NCBI GenBank assembly: GCA_021107945.1
Contig: JAIORV010000110.1
Location: 1-64,000, forward strand
Source: Vulcanimicrobiota bacterium
GTDB taxonomy: Bacteria > Vulcanimicrobiota > JAJTBE01
Length of the DNA: 64,000 bases
Direction: 5' to 3'
The notes under the pieces were generated by a model. It was not told where the DNA came from, searched no databases, and worked only from the letters and a program-made list of their open reading frames with translations. How positions within the stretch are numbered: position 1 is the first letter of the stretch; every line of letters begins with the position of its first letter. The translations under genes and the position numbers were made by a program. Positions 26,477 through 35,152 of this stretch are shown here, in pieces.

Positions 26477-27148
26477 TTGAAAAAAGAAGAAAACATTAGA
26501 ATATTGCTTGTAGATGATCACAACCTCGTGAGAGAGGGATTTTCACAGATGTTGGAACTTGAAGAGGATTTCATCGTTGCCGGTCAAGCTGCAAACGCGG
26601 ATGAAGCATTGGAGAAAGCCCTCGAGCTGAAACCCGATGTGATTTTAATGGATATAAAGCTTCCCGGCATAAATGGAATAGAAGCCACCAGGATGATAAA
26701 AAGTAAGCTTCCGGAGACTGAGATAATGATTCTCTCGATGTATGACGAAGAGGAGTATGTGAGAGAGGCTGTAAGAGCCGGTGCAACGGGCTATGTTTTA
26801 AAAGACATTTCGCAGGAAGACCTGATAAGAAATATTCGGGTACTGAATTCAGGAGGCTCATATATCCAACCTTCTCTTGCCCGAAAAGTTCTTCAGGATA
26901 TTGCATCGATGGGAAAGGCAAAAATTCAGACTTCATCAAGAAGCTCAAGTATCAGGGAACTCTCTGACAGAGAGATTGAAGTCCTGCAACATGTCGCAGA
27001 TGGGAAATCCAACAAGGAAGTTGCAAAGGCGTTAATTATTAGTGAAAAGACCGTAAAAGCTCATTTGCGCTCAATATTCCGAAAATTGGAAGTGGGAGAT
27101 CGGGCACAGGCGGTTGCCACGGCAATGAGGAAAGGACTTGTAGAATAG
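26477..27148 (+). CDS. NarL/FixJ-family response regulator
   Basis: From the TTG at 26477 the product is 223 residues, the normal size for this family: a receiver domain (VDDH, phospho-Asp in ILMDIKLP, Lys in VLKD) and a LuxR-type helix-turn-helix (LSDREIEVLQHVADGKSNKEVAKAL...EKTVKAHLRSIFRKL). The frame remains open upstream to 26351, but that stretch is a simple repeat; AGGGG lies nine bases before the TTG. It should be phosphorylated by the HisKA_3 kinase just upstream and act as a transcription factor. It ends 15 bp before a terminator-like hairpin that belongs to an opposing riboswitch. Confidence 0.95.
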   Translation: MKKEENIRILLVDDHNLVREGFSQMLELEEDFIVAGQAANADEALEKALELKPDVILMDIKLPGINGIEATRMIKSKLPETEIMILSMYDEEEYVREAVRAGATGYVLKDISQEDLIRNIRVLNSGGSYIQPSLARKVLQDIASMGKAKIQTSSRSSSIRELSDREIEVLQHVADGKSNKEVAKALIISEKTVKAHLRSIFRKLEVGDRAQAVATAMRKGLVE

Positions 27149-27162
27149 TCCGAAATAAATAA

Positions 27163-27180
27163 TCCCGGAAAATTCCGGGA
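27163..27180 (-). terminator. Intrinsic terminator after the TPP aptamer
   Basis: TCCCGGA (27163-27169) and TCCGGGA (27174-27180) form a seven-bp GC-rich stem with a four-base loop. On the minus strand it is followed by TTATTTATTT, a good intrinsic terminator. It begins seven bases after the aptamer, the usual layout of a transcription-attenuating riboswitch. On the plus strand no T-run follows, although the hairpin lies 15 bp beyond the NarL stop. Confidence 0.8.
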
Positions 27181-27186
27181 TAGCAA

Positions 27187-27275
27187 TTCCCTTCGCCGGT
27201 ATGAACCGGATCAAGTTATAGGGGTCGGTGACTGATCACGCCGCCTTCTCAGCTGGATACTACCAACTCCCCCAT
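27187..27275 (-). promoter_or_regulatory. Orphan TPP riboswitch (THI element)
   Basis: Read on the minus strand the segment has every conserved block of the TPP aptamer in order: GGGGGAGT, CCAGCTGAGA, a variable P3 arm, GACCCC, then TTGATCCGGTTCATACCGG and CGAAGGGAA. The pairing of GGGGG with ACCCC and of CCGG with CCGG is as in known THI elements. It should bind thiamine pyrophosphate and switch the adjacent terminator. Remarkably, the sequence downstream on this strand is the antisense of the NarL regulator and kinase; no thiamine gene is there. Confidence 0.92.
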
Positions 27276-27285
27276 TGCCACGCCA

Positions 27286-27313
27286 ATTATAACACATTCC
27301 CCAAAAATGTCAA
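27286..27313 (-). promoter_or_regulatory. Consensus sigma-70 promoter driving the TPP riboswitch
   Basis: On the minus strand both boxes are perfect: TTGACA (27308-27313), 16 bp spacer, TATAAT (27286-27291). The start of transcription would be near 27279, a few bases before the aptamer. It points away from the hybrid kinase gene starting at 27341. Confidence 0.88.
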
Positions 27314-27340
27314 GATCCCCACACAGGAAGGAGATTCCCG

Positions 27341-29038
27341 GTGACCGAAAATAAAAAGAGGACAAACAGGAAAGCAATTATTGAAGAATATGCTCTTTTG
27401 AGGGAAATCGCAGGTTCGGCGTTGTTCTTCTCAAACATCCCGGAGTATTCCACACTGGTTGAAGAAAAGCTTAAAATACTCTCGGGTTGGGATATGGTAA
27501 GGATTATAGAGCACAGTATATCAAGAGGTTGTTTTATCAGTCGCGATATACGGGCTCCATTTATGGAAAATAGGAATATGGATTTTTTTTCACCGAACTC
27601 GCCGGTAATTCAAGAAGTTAAAAGCTCCGAGAACATTGTTACTATAAAGCTTGACGCTGCAGAAATAAAATCCAGGTATGAAAAGAAACTTATAAAAAAT
27701 GGATTTAAATATGCATATCTTACCCCCATTGGAGTAAGAAACAAGTTTGTCGGCGTTCTTGCCGCATTTTCAAAAAATGAAGAGCCGGCAGACGATATTG
27801 ACCTGTCATTGTTGAGCCTGACCAGTGAGATCCTGGCGCTTTCACAGGAGATGTATTTCAACTCCAAAAAGCTTTGCGATTTTGAAAAAGTGGTTGACAA
27901 TTATGAAAATGCCCGTATAGAGTTGGAATCGGCCAAAATATTGGAAGAGCTCAGCTCGGGAATTGTGTTTAAATCTAATAATCTTCTAGCAGGCATCCTG
28001 GGATATATTGATCTCTTCGAAAAAAATACCGGGGATATGGATTCACAAAGTCTGTTCAAACAAATAAAAAGAGCATCTGTTTCAATCAGCGAAACCGTAG
28101 CTACTCTCCAGGAATTGAGAAAACTGGGTGCAAGACAAGATCCATGTCCGTTGGATATTAATAGGCTTATCAAGAGAGTGATAGAACTGACAAAGCCGAA
28201 GTGGAAAGACGAATCCTGGGCAAGAAATATCGAATATAAATTAGAAGTTGACTTACGCCCGTTACACTTTATATCGGGAAATTCCTCCAGACTGATGGAA
28301 GCGTTAATTATCATACTGTTTCAAGCAATTGAGAGCATTCCCCGGGGAGGAAGAATTATTATAGAGAGCCAAGGTAATGAAGACGAAGTTGTTTTATCTT
28401 TCCATGCAATTCAGGAATCAGGGCTTCAATCGGGACTGACCATTTTCGATCCGTTCCTACAGGATAGAGCCGGCCCTAAAATCGGCCCTGATATTGAAGT
28501 TGCCCGCAAAATTATGAAGAGACACAATGGACAACTCCTGGTGGAAAGCAAAATTGGCAGGGGCAATATTATAACCATCAAATTGCCTGTGACAAAGGAT
28601 GAAATATTAATAAAGGAATATAGTGAAGGGACTCTGAAGGAAACCGGAACTCTTCTTGTAGTTGAAGACGAGCAGATTGTAAGAGAACTTCTACGGGATA
28701 AGCTTAAATCCGAGGGTTTCAAAGTAACAGTGGCGGAAAACGGACAGGAAGCATTGAATTACTTGAGAGAAAAAGAATTTGATCTCCTGTTGACCGATCT
28801 GGGAATGCCCGGAATGTCCGGGAATCAACTCTCGGTCGAAGCGAAAGAATTGTGGCCTGATATGCCGATTATTCTGGCCACGGGATGGGAATCAAGGATA
28901 GACAGGAATAAATTGAAGGAATATAAAATCGATTATGTCGTTGGAAAACCTTTCCAATTCAATGAAATTATAAATGTGATACTGGAATCTCTCATAAAAA
29001 GGCGAGAACTAAAAAAGAATGACCGCAAAATTGATTGA
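27341..29038 (+). CDS. Kinase-dead hybrid histidine kinase with C-terminal receiver
   Basis: The 565-residue protein has a GAF-like sensory region (~20-175), a HisKA-like helix, a HATPase-like region and an intact receiver (VEDE, phospho-Asp486 in LLTDLGMP, Lys in GKPF). The kinase core is degenerate: the phospho-acceptor His is Phe210 (GIVFKSNNLL where GVAHEFNNLL is usual), both Asn of the N-box are replaced (IILFQA for NLLxNA) and no G1 DxGxG is visible. It cannot be a normal autokinase and may be a scaffold, or a receiver controlled by another kinase. GTG 27341 has GGAAGGAG upstream. It follows the riboswitch on the same strand as the preceding signalling genes. Confidence 0.88.
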   Translation: MTENKKRTNRKAIIEEYALLREIAGSALFFSNIPEYSTLVEEKLKILSGWDMVRIIEHSISRGCFISRDIRAPFMENRNMDFFSPNSPVIQEVKSSENIVTIKLDAAEIKSRYEKKLIKNGFKYAYLTPIGVRNKFVGVLAAFSKNEEPADDIDLSLLSLTSEILALSQEMYFNSKKLCDFEKVVDNYENARIELESAKILEELSSGIVFKSNNLLAGILGYIDLFEKNTGDMDSQSLFKQIKRASVSISETVATLQELRKLGARQDPCPLDINRLIKRVIELTKPKWKDESWARNIEYKLEVDLRPLHFISGNSSRLMEALIIILFQAIESIPRGGRIIIESQGNEDEVVLSFHAIQESGLQSGLTIFDPFLQDRAGPKIGPDIEVARKIMKRHNGQLLVESKIGRGNIITIKLPVTKDEILIKEYSEGTLKETGTLLVVEDEQIVRELLRDKLKSEGFKVTVAENGQEALNYLREKEFDLLLTDLGMPGMSGNQLSVEAKELWPDMPIILATGWESRIDRNKLKEYKIDYVVGKPFQFNEIINVILESLIKRRELKKNDRKID

Positions 29039-29054
29039 AAGCAGGAATTGACTG

Positions 29055-29450
29055 ATGGGCGAAATTTCCACGAGACTTTTTAATGAAGAAGATCTCAACC
29101 TGGCAGAAGAGATGATGACTTCCGCCTGGAAGTTTTACCTTCAGGAAACAACTCCCGAGCGACTCAGGCAATTATTGGAAGATCAATTGGAAAACCCTGC
29201 ATCCAAAGTCTGGCTTGTTTTCGAAAACGACAACCCGATAGGTATAGCGGAAATATCCATTACAGAAAGTTACAGGTATGACGGTGAGGAAGCGCTCCTG
29301 AAACTAATATTTATTAGCGATACAGCATCCAACTATTATGATGTACACTCCGCATTGATGGATACAATCTTCGGATACCTTCGGGATGAGGGAATAGACT
29401 ACCTGAGGGTTGACACAACGCTGGAAAATGCGGATGTGTTGTTGGTGTAA
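29055..29450 (+). CDS. GNAT-like acetyltransferase-fold protein
   Basis: The 131-residue protein has a GNAT-like pattern: an N-terminal helix pair (EDLNLAEEMMTSAWKF), the WLVFENDNPIGIAEISIT beta hairpin, a KLIFISDTAS strand and a C-terminal LRVDTTLEN. The usual Q/RxxGxG/A acetyl-CoA loop is not visible, and the protein stops where the family's final strands should come, so it may be truncated or a diverged binding protein. AGGAAT precedes the ATG, 16 bp after the hybrid kinase gene, so it is probably the last gene of that unit. Confidence 0.6.
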   Translation: MGEISTRLFNEEDLNLAEEMMTSAWKFYLQETTPERLRQLLEDQLENPASKVWLVFENDNPIGIAEISITESYRYDGEEALLKLIFISDTASNYYDVHSALMDTIFGYLRDEGIDYLRVDTTLENADVLLV

Positions 29451-29533
29451 GCTACTTATAATTAATGAAGTCCATCTTACAAAGTTCGCAAAAAACTCAG
29501 CTTCCTCTGCGATGAATGATTACTCCCCCATCC

Positions 29534-31468
29534 TCACAAATCACACTTGCCCCCATCACTCGGCATCTCCATGTCCATATCCGGGGTGTACCTGCAATAA
29601 ATAAGGTGGATCCTCTTTCTTTCAGCCATCAAAACAATATCACGAAGCTGATTATCGTTTCTTGCATTCATCCACTGTTTCTCAAAACTTTCATCTGTGG
29701 TTATCTCCGCTATGGAAGCAAGAGCCCTGATATAAAAAGCCCTCTCATCCTTTGAGCCGATTAAGACAAAAACCATGTTAACCGCTGGAAGCTCAGAATG
29801 AAATTTAATACCATCCTTACACCTTGCAATAAGCATGTCAAATTTTCCCTCTCCCCTGATTATCACATGAGGAATTGCTATACCTCTTCTGAGTACCGTG
29901 GTGGATTCCGACTCTCTCTCAATAAATTCCCGAAAAAGAGTTTTACTGCTCACATCCAGGTTTTTTGCCAATTTATCTGATACCAACTCAAAGAATTCGT
30001 CCAATTCAAGTTTTCCCTGAACATCCAATATCTGGCAGTTCTTTACGATATAATCAAAACGGTCTTCTACTATCTGATCCCTCTCCCTTACTATCTCTTT
30101 TAGTTCAGAAGCCAGAGCCGCGCCTCCCAGAGGCCGGTCCGAGTCCGCATCGGTAAGATTCTGAACCATCTGAGTGAGAGCGGAACGGCGGGTGACCTGG
30201 ATCCGGGTATAGAGCAAGTACCATCCAAGCCCGAGCACCATAAAACCTACCGAAAGCATTATTGGCTTCATTCCCATCAGAAAAAGCAAGTAACCGTATG
30301 CAAGTATCCCGGCAATATGGACATAGGGATAAAAAGGTGACTTGAAACCAGGCCTGTAATTGAGAATCTTACTCTCCCTCATTACAATAACTGCAGTGGT
30401 TACCAGAGCAAATATTATTAATTGAATTGCCGAGGCGGTCTTTACAAGCAGCTCAATGTCCAGGAAGAGAATCATGGCTATCATAAACCCGACTGTAAAA
30501 ATAAGGGAAATATGGGGGGTTCCAAATTTTTTATTTGTAGTCTGGAGAAGACCGGGGATATGACCGTCCCTGCTCATGGCGATGGGATAACGGGAAGCGG
30601 CCATTATCCCGGCATTTGCGGTGGTCATAAATGCCAACATTGCCGCAACTATTATCGCAATAATACCAATCGGCCCCAGAAAGTTTTTTGCCGCAAGGCT
30701 TATGGGCGTGAGTGAACCCGAAAGATCAGCGGCAGGTGTGACGCCTATTGTAACAAATATGACCAGTGCATACAAAACCATCACTACAGCATATGCTGAA
30801 AACATAGCACGCGGCAAATCCTTGCATGGATCCTTCACTTCCTCGGAAATACTACATATCTTGGTCAAGCCTGCATAGGAGATAAAAATCATTCCCGTGG
30901 CTTTTAGTATTGATTTTATTCCCCCCTGAGCAAAAGGTTGAAAATTGTGAGGATTAACGTTAAAGACTCCCCTGGCAATGAAATAAATAAGTATTCCTAT
31001 AAGGCCGAACACAAGGAAAACCTGGAATTTACTGGCGATTTTGACACCGATAAGGTTGACAACAAAAAATATCAAACAAAAAGCAATTGCAATTATCTTT
31101 ATATGAACAATGTTTATGCTATTCTCCAGGAGCACCGCTATGGAGCCTATACCAATAAGAGCGAAAGCACTCTTCAGACTCAAAGCGAACCATGAATTAA
31201 TGCCCCCTATTGTTCCTGCCGCCGGTCCCAGGCTCCTGTCTATAAAAAAGTAATCTCCCCCGGCCCTGGGCATTGCGGTTGCAAGCTCGGCTTTTGAGAG
31301 CAACGCCGGGATATAAAGAACACCTGCAATTATATATGCCAGGACTATTGCAGGACCTGCAATTTTAAATACTATCCCCGGAAGCACAAATAGCCCTGAT
31401 GATATCATCGCACCGGATGCAATGCAAAATAAGTCCAGATGAGACAGGTCCCTCTTCAAAACCGCCAT
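29534..31468 (-). CDS. APC-superfamily permease fused to a PTS EIIA-type domain
   Basis: The 644-residue protein begins with twelve-segment APC transporter sequence (SGAMISSGLFVLPG near residue 18, then GGDYFFIDRSLGP) ending near 425, followed by a linker and a C-terminal ~150-residue PTS EIIA (fructose/PtsN-type) domain with FIERESESTTVLRRGIAIPH; the IPH His is the phospho-site of that family. Transporter-EIIA fusions are thought to couple amino-acid transport to PTS phosphorylation or to other signals. It is convergent with the GNAT-like gene. AGGTAAATAA lies before the ATG. Substrate not predictable; an amino acid is likely. Confidence 0.92.
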   Translation of the reverse strand: MAVLKRDLSHLDLFCIASGAMISSGLFVLPGIVFKIAGPAIVLAYIIAGVLYIPALLSKAELATAMPRAGGDYFFIDRSLGPAAGTIGGINSWFALSLKSAFALIGIGSIAVLLENSINIVHIKIIAIAFCLIFFVVNLIGVKIASKFQVFLVFGLIGILIYFIARGVFNVNPHNFQPFAQGGIKSILKATGMIFISYAGLTKICSISEEVKDPCKDLPRAMFSAYAVVMVLYALVIFVTIGVTPAADLSGSLTPISLAAKNFLGPIGIIAIIVAAMLAFMTTANAGIMAASRYPIAMSRDGHIPGLLQTTNKKFGTPHISLIFTVGFMIAMILFLDIELLVKTASAIQLIIFALVTTAVIVMRESKILNYRPGFKSPFYPYVHIAGILAYGYLLFLMGMKPIMLSVGFMVLGLGWYLLYTRIQVTRRSALTQMVQNLTDADSDRPLGGAALASELKEIVRERDQIVEDRFDYIVKNCQILDVQGKLELDEFFELVSDKLAKNLDVSSKTLFREFIERESESTTVLRRGIAIPHVIIRGEGKFDMLIARCKDGIKFHSELPAVNMVFVLIGSKDERAFYIRALASIAEITTDESFEKQWMNARNDNQLRDIVLMAERKRIHLIYCRYTPDMDMEMPSDGGKCDL

Positions 31469-31529
31469 TTATTTACCTACGCCCTCTCAATAAACTATTT
31501 ACTCAAATTATGACTTTAAGCTATCCCAA

Positions 31530-32159
31530 TTACCACTTTGGATACCCGAAAAACCCAAAGAAAATAAACAAACCAACAACGGCGATTACTATTGCAATAA
31601 TCCCCTGGTATATATTATGCCTCTGCCGGTGCATCCGTGCCCATATTAATAACGGCAGAAGAATAAACCCCCATGCATAATTCACATTCACAAGAATCAT
31701 CAGCGAGGCAATAATACCGGCCAATATTGAAGAATGCATGCTTATCTTCCAGAAAAGAGAAATGATGAAAAAGATGAATCCGTTTAAAAACATTACCCAT
31801 CCCAGGATTACAATCTCACGGGGTACCTTCATGTAATGAAGGACAAGAGTCCCGATTAAAATACTGACCAAACTTACAATGAAAGGCTCTCTTCTCTGGG
31901 CAAGTTCTGCCACATGAATATCAGTTATTTTATTTCTTTTCAGAGCTATAAAAACATTTGCAAAAGGCACTACCGTGGAAAAGAAAAAACATGTTACAAA
32001 GGATTGTATAAGTTCAAAAGTGTTTCTGGAAAAAGTGAAACAGACAATGAATATGAAAACCGGAATCAGAATAAACGGGCTTAATGCTGCGGATAAATAT
32101 AACGCTATCCTGTCTTTCCAGGTTTTTATCTCATGTGTTTGTGGTATTCCAAATGCCAT
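31530..32159 (-). CDS. PAP2-like integral membrane phosphatase
   Basis: The 209-residue membrane protein has about six segments and degenerate PAP2-type motifs: LAQRREPF in a cytoplasmic loop, WKISMHSSILAG and ARMHRQRHNIYQGI. PAP2 enzymes dephosphorylate lipid or polyprenyl phosphates. The motifs match the group of bacterial PAP2-like proteins in which the first motif is altered. ATG 32159 is chosen with AAGGA five bases upstream; the frame is open to 32177. It lies 61 bp downstream of nothing on its own strand except the IR repeat and nadE, and is followed by the permease gene. Confidence 0.72.
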   Translation of the reverse strand: MAFGIPQTHEIKTWKDRIALYLSAALSPFILIPVFIFIVCFTFSRNTFELIQSFVTCFFFSTVVPFANVFIALKRNKITDIHVAELAQRREPFIVSLVSILIGTLVLHYMKVPREIVILGWVMFLNGFIFFIISLFWKISMHSSILAGIIASLMILVNVNYAWGFILLPLLIWARMHRQRHNIYQGIIAIVIAVVGLFIFFGFFGYPKW

Positions 32160-32230
32160 ACTATTCCTTTCTAGCATTGATAGAAACGAGATACAGGATA
32201 CTGGAAGTGGGAAACGAGAGATGATTTTTA

Positions 32231-32302
32231 CACCACGAAGCCACGGAGCTCACGAAGAAATTAATAAACTCATCCGCTCCGTGTTCTTTGTGCCTTCGTG
32301 GT
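32231..32302. repeat. Inverted-repeat element, CACCACGAAG type
   Basis: CACCACGAAGCCACGGAGCT and the closing CTCCGTGTTCTTTGTGCCTT then CGTGG form a nearly complete hairpin across 72 bp. It is followed (32320-32390) by CCTCCGTTTTCC...TTTCCTGCTTTCCTAAGAGGTA, whose close relative lies at 50040-50095, so the two blocks move together. Confidence 0.8.
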
Positions 32303-32393
32303 AAATAAAGACAAGACACGGCCTCCGTTTTCCAACATCCGTCATCTGTTCTCCGTTTTCCTTATTTCCTGCTTTCCTAAGAGGTACTAATTT

Positions 32394-33170
32394 CTACTTT
32401 CCTAATTGACATGCAGGTGGTGGATTGCTCTTATGCTTCATCTTCTTAATCGTCGATTCGACAAATTTTACCTTACTATTATCACATCCGTCGAGCTTTC
32501 CCTCTTCCAGACACTCAATAATGTGATCAAGTTCCTTATAAGTTATTCCCATTTCCACCTCATCCGTCTGCCCGTAGTACAATCCTGCCGAGGGAACCCT
32601 GTCGATAATTTTATCCGGGACGCCTAGTATTCGGGCAACTTCATAGACATCGGTTTTTGTGAGATCACCCATGGGTTCCATGTCAACACCACCATCCCCA
32701 TACTTGGTGAAATATCCCATAAGAATCTCACTCTTATTGCCCGTGCCAATCACAAAGTAGTTGAGTTTGTTTGCATAATAATATAATGCTGTCATCCTCA
32801 ACCTTGGTTTCAGGTTCATTATCTCAAGGGTTTTCTGCTTATTCAAGTCAAAGTCTTTATCCAATACTTTTGTCATTGCATCAAAAGTGGATGTAAGGTC
32901 AACCAATTCATATTTCATTCCAAGATGCTCCGCAACTAACTTCGCATCCTCGAAATCCGATTCAGAGCTATGGCATGGCATTATTAACCCCATGCAATTA
33001 TCGCCAAATGCTTTCTTACAAAGAACCGCCACAACGGATGAGTCAATACCTCCGCTGAGACCTACAACTCCACCGGCACATCCTGCGCCACCAACCTTCT
33101 CATTCATCCAGTTTACAATATTATCAATTATCACTTCATAATTTTTATTGCCGATTCTTATATCTTTCAA
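32394..33170 (-). CDS. nadE: NH3-dependent NAD+ synthase
   Basis: The 258-residue protein has the ATP pyrophosphatase loop GLSGGIDSSV near residue 38, LRMTALYYYAN, IGTGNKSEILMGYFTKYGDGG and the DLTKTDVYEVARILGVP segment, all typical of NadE. It makes NAD from deamido-NAD, ATP and ammonia. No glutaminase domain is present, so it depends on free ammonia or a partner. Start TTG 33170 has AAGGA eight bases upstream. It is divergent from serS across a 270 bp spacer. Confidence 0.97.
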   Translation of the reverse strand: MKDIRIGNKNYEVIIDNIVNWMNEKVGGAGCAGGVVGLSGGIDSSVVAVLCKKAFGDNCMGLIMPCHSSESDFEDAKLVAEHLGMKYELVDLTSTFDAMTKVLDKDFDLNKQKTLEIMNLKPRLRMTALYYYANKLNYFVIGTGNKSEILMGYFTKYGDGGVDMEPMGDLTKTDVYEVARILGVPDKIIDRVPSAGLYYGQTDEVEMGITYKELDHIIECLEEGKLDGCDNSKVKFVESTIKKMKHKSNPPPACQLGK

Positions 33171-33345
33171 TTAATAAGTTCCTTTTTCTATTTAAATCAC
33201 CTGAAATAAACAATACTTCATACATCAATCGCTACTATTCGCCATAGATAGTGCAGGGATATGAAAATCAAAAACTCTGATAAAGAACCTAAGTTCTTTG
33301 AAATCATTGTGTTTTCCTTCTCAATCAATCATTCTAAAAGATTCA

Positions 33346-33369
33346 TCAATATATTAATCAATATATTAA
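33346..33369. repeat. Two tandem 12-mers upstream of serS
   Basis: TCAATATATTAA occurs twice head to tail (33346-33357, 33358-33369) in the nadE-serS spacer. It might be an operator or part of a promoter; nothing else of note was found in the 33171-33440 spacer. Confidence 0.55.
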
Positions 33370-33440
33370 TGGAAGGGAAATGAAGTAACTCATTGAAAAC
33401 ACATCCCAAAATAAGTATTCATGATACAGGAGGCACTGTT

Positions 33441-34730
33441 ATGCTGGACATAAAACTGATAAGAAAAGAACCTGAAATGGTTAAAGAATCTCTAAGGAAA
33501 CGCAAATCGGATCCGTCGCTAATCGACAGATTGCTTGATATAGATGAACAAAGAAGAGATAATATAGGCAAAGCTGATGAACTAAAAAATACCAGAAATG
33601 TTGAATCGAAAAAGATCGGCAAGATGAAAAAAGAGGGCAAGGATATTCAACCCCAGGCAAAAAAAGTACGTGAAATCGGTGACGAAATCAAGAGACTGAA
33701 TGATGAAATAAGAAGCCTGGATGTGGAGATATATGAAATAATGTCCGTCATACCGAATATCCCTTCGGAGAAGGTACCCCCGGGAAAGGATGACTCGGAA
33801 AATGTGGAAGTAAGGCGATGGGGCGAAATTCCGGAATTCAGCTTCACTCCCCTACCCCATTGGGATATCGGCGAGAAACTGGATATACTGGATATTCCGC
33901 GAGCGGTTAAATTGTCAAAGACAAGGTTTACCTTGCTCAAGGGAATGGGGGCGGCTCTTGAGCGTGCGCTTACTTCATTCATGCTTGATGTGCAAACCAG
34001 AGAGCGTGGATATACCGAGATACTTCCGCCGTTTTTAGTAAATCCGGAGAGTATGCTTGGATCGGGACAGCTTCCCAAGTTCGAGGAAGATTTATTCAAA
34101 TGCGAAAAATACAATCTTTATCTTATTCCGACGGCAGAGGTTCCTCTTACCAATTATCATGCAAATGAGATAATTGACGAGGAGGATCTCCCTCTTTATT
34201 ATTCCGGTTACTCCGCTTGCTTCCGCTCCGAGGCGGGTTCCGCAGGCAAGGACACAAGGGGACTTACGAGAAACCACCAGTTTGATAAAGTTGAGCTTGT
34301 GAAATTTACTCATCCAGACAACTCATACGATGAGCTTGAAAAAATGTTGAATGACGCCGAGGAAATATTGAAACGCCTGAAGATTCCATATCGTGTTATG
34401 ATTATTTGCCTGGGCGACCTGGGATTTACACCGGTATTTAAGTATGACCTGGAATTCTGGGCACCGGGACAAAACCGCTGGGTAGAGGTATCCTCCTGTT
34501 CGAATTGTACGGATTTCCAGGCAAGAAGGGCAAATATCAGGTTCAAATCCAGAAAGGGAGGAAAACCCGATTACGTCCATACACTTAACGGCTCAGGACT
34601 TGCCGTGGGAAGAACCCTCGCCGCAGTTCTGGAAAATTACCAGAATGAAGATGGATCAGTTACCGTTCCTGAAGTTCTAAGACCATATATGCACGGATTG
34701 GAAGCGATAATGATGACGGAAGCCGGATGA
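33441..34730 (+). CDS. serS: Seryl-tRNA synthetase
   Basis: The 429-residue enzyme has the N-terminal coiled-coil tRNA-binding arm (about residues 25-105) and the class II catalytic domain with motif 2 ([29 protein letters not shown]) and motif 3 ([20 protein letters not shown]). It charges tRNA-Ser. ATG 33441 with AGGAGG at 33428-33433 gives the usual N-terminus [12 protein letters not shown]; the longer frame from 33393 is rejected. The last codons (MTEAG-stop) fall in the GACGGAAGCCGGATGACGG repeat, so the natural end has been remodelled by it. Confidence 0.98.
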   Translation: MLDIKLIRKEPEMVKESLRKRKSDPSLIDRLLDIDEQRRDNIGKADELKNTRNVESKKIGKMKKEGKDIQPQAKKVREIGDEIKRLNDEIRSLDVEIYEIMSVIPNIPSEKVPPGKDDSENVEVRRWGEIPEFSFTPLPHWDIGEKLDILDIPRAVKLSKTRFTLLKGMGAALERALTSFMLDVQTRERGYTEILPPFLVNPESMLGSGQLPKFEEDLFKCEKYNLYLIPTAEVPLTNYHANEIIDEEDLPLYYSGYSACFRSEAGSAGKDTRGLTRNHQFDKVELVKFTHPDNSYDELEKMLNDAEEILKRLKIPYRVMIICLGDLGFTPVFKYDLEFWAPGQNRWVEVSSCSNCTDFQARRANIRFKSRKGGKPDYVHTLNGSGLAVGRTLAAVLENYQNEDGSVTVPEVLRPYMHGLEAIMMTEAG

Positions 34731-35152
34731 CGGATGACGGAAGATGGAGGCCGAAAGGCGTTTTTTCACCACGGAGCCACGGAGTGCACGAAGAAAAGGA
34801 ACGAGAATAAAAATTGGATAACGGAGGGCAGAGGACGAATTGTGGAGAGCGAATCCACTTCCCCTTTCCCGTTTCCCCCTAAACGGTAGCGGAGGTTTTT
34901 AAACCTCCCATGAGATTAACCCCCGGATTTATCCGAGGAAGAAAGGAATATACAAAACTTTTTATACTCCAGCCGCTTCAGTGACTTCCCGATTCTCATC
35001 TCCCGCCTTTCGATTTGCAGGAAAACACATAAAATATTGAATCCAAATAGAACATAATACATCTAAATAACAGGTGCAAAAGCCAAATTTTTCTATGAGA
35101 TTTTTTGCCGAGGATAATTGGCAAACTCTAAGATAAGATAGGATTGATTTAC
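34731..35152. repeat. Repeat-filled spacer after serS
   Basis: No gene is seen. In order it holds GGATGACGGA words (34725-34745), a half copy of the CACCACGGAGCCACGGAG repeat (34767-34793), a CCCGTTTCCCC tract, and a type B hairpin pair, GGAGGTTTTTAAACCTCC (34891-34908) and CCCCGGATTTATCCGAGG (34921-34938, one mismatch). The last 200 bases look unique and AT-rich. Confidence 0.75.
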
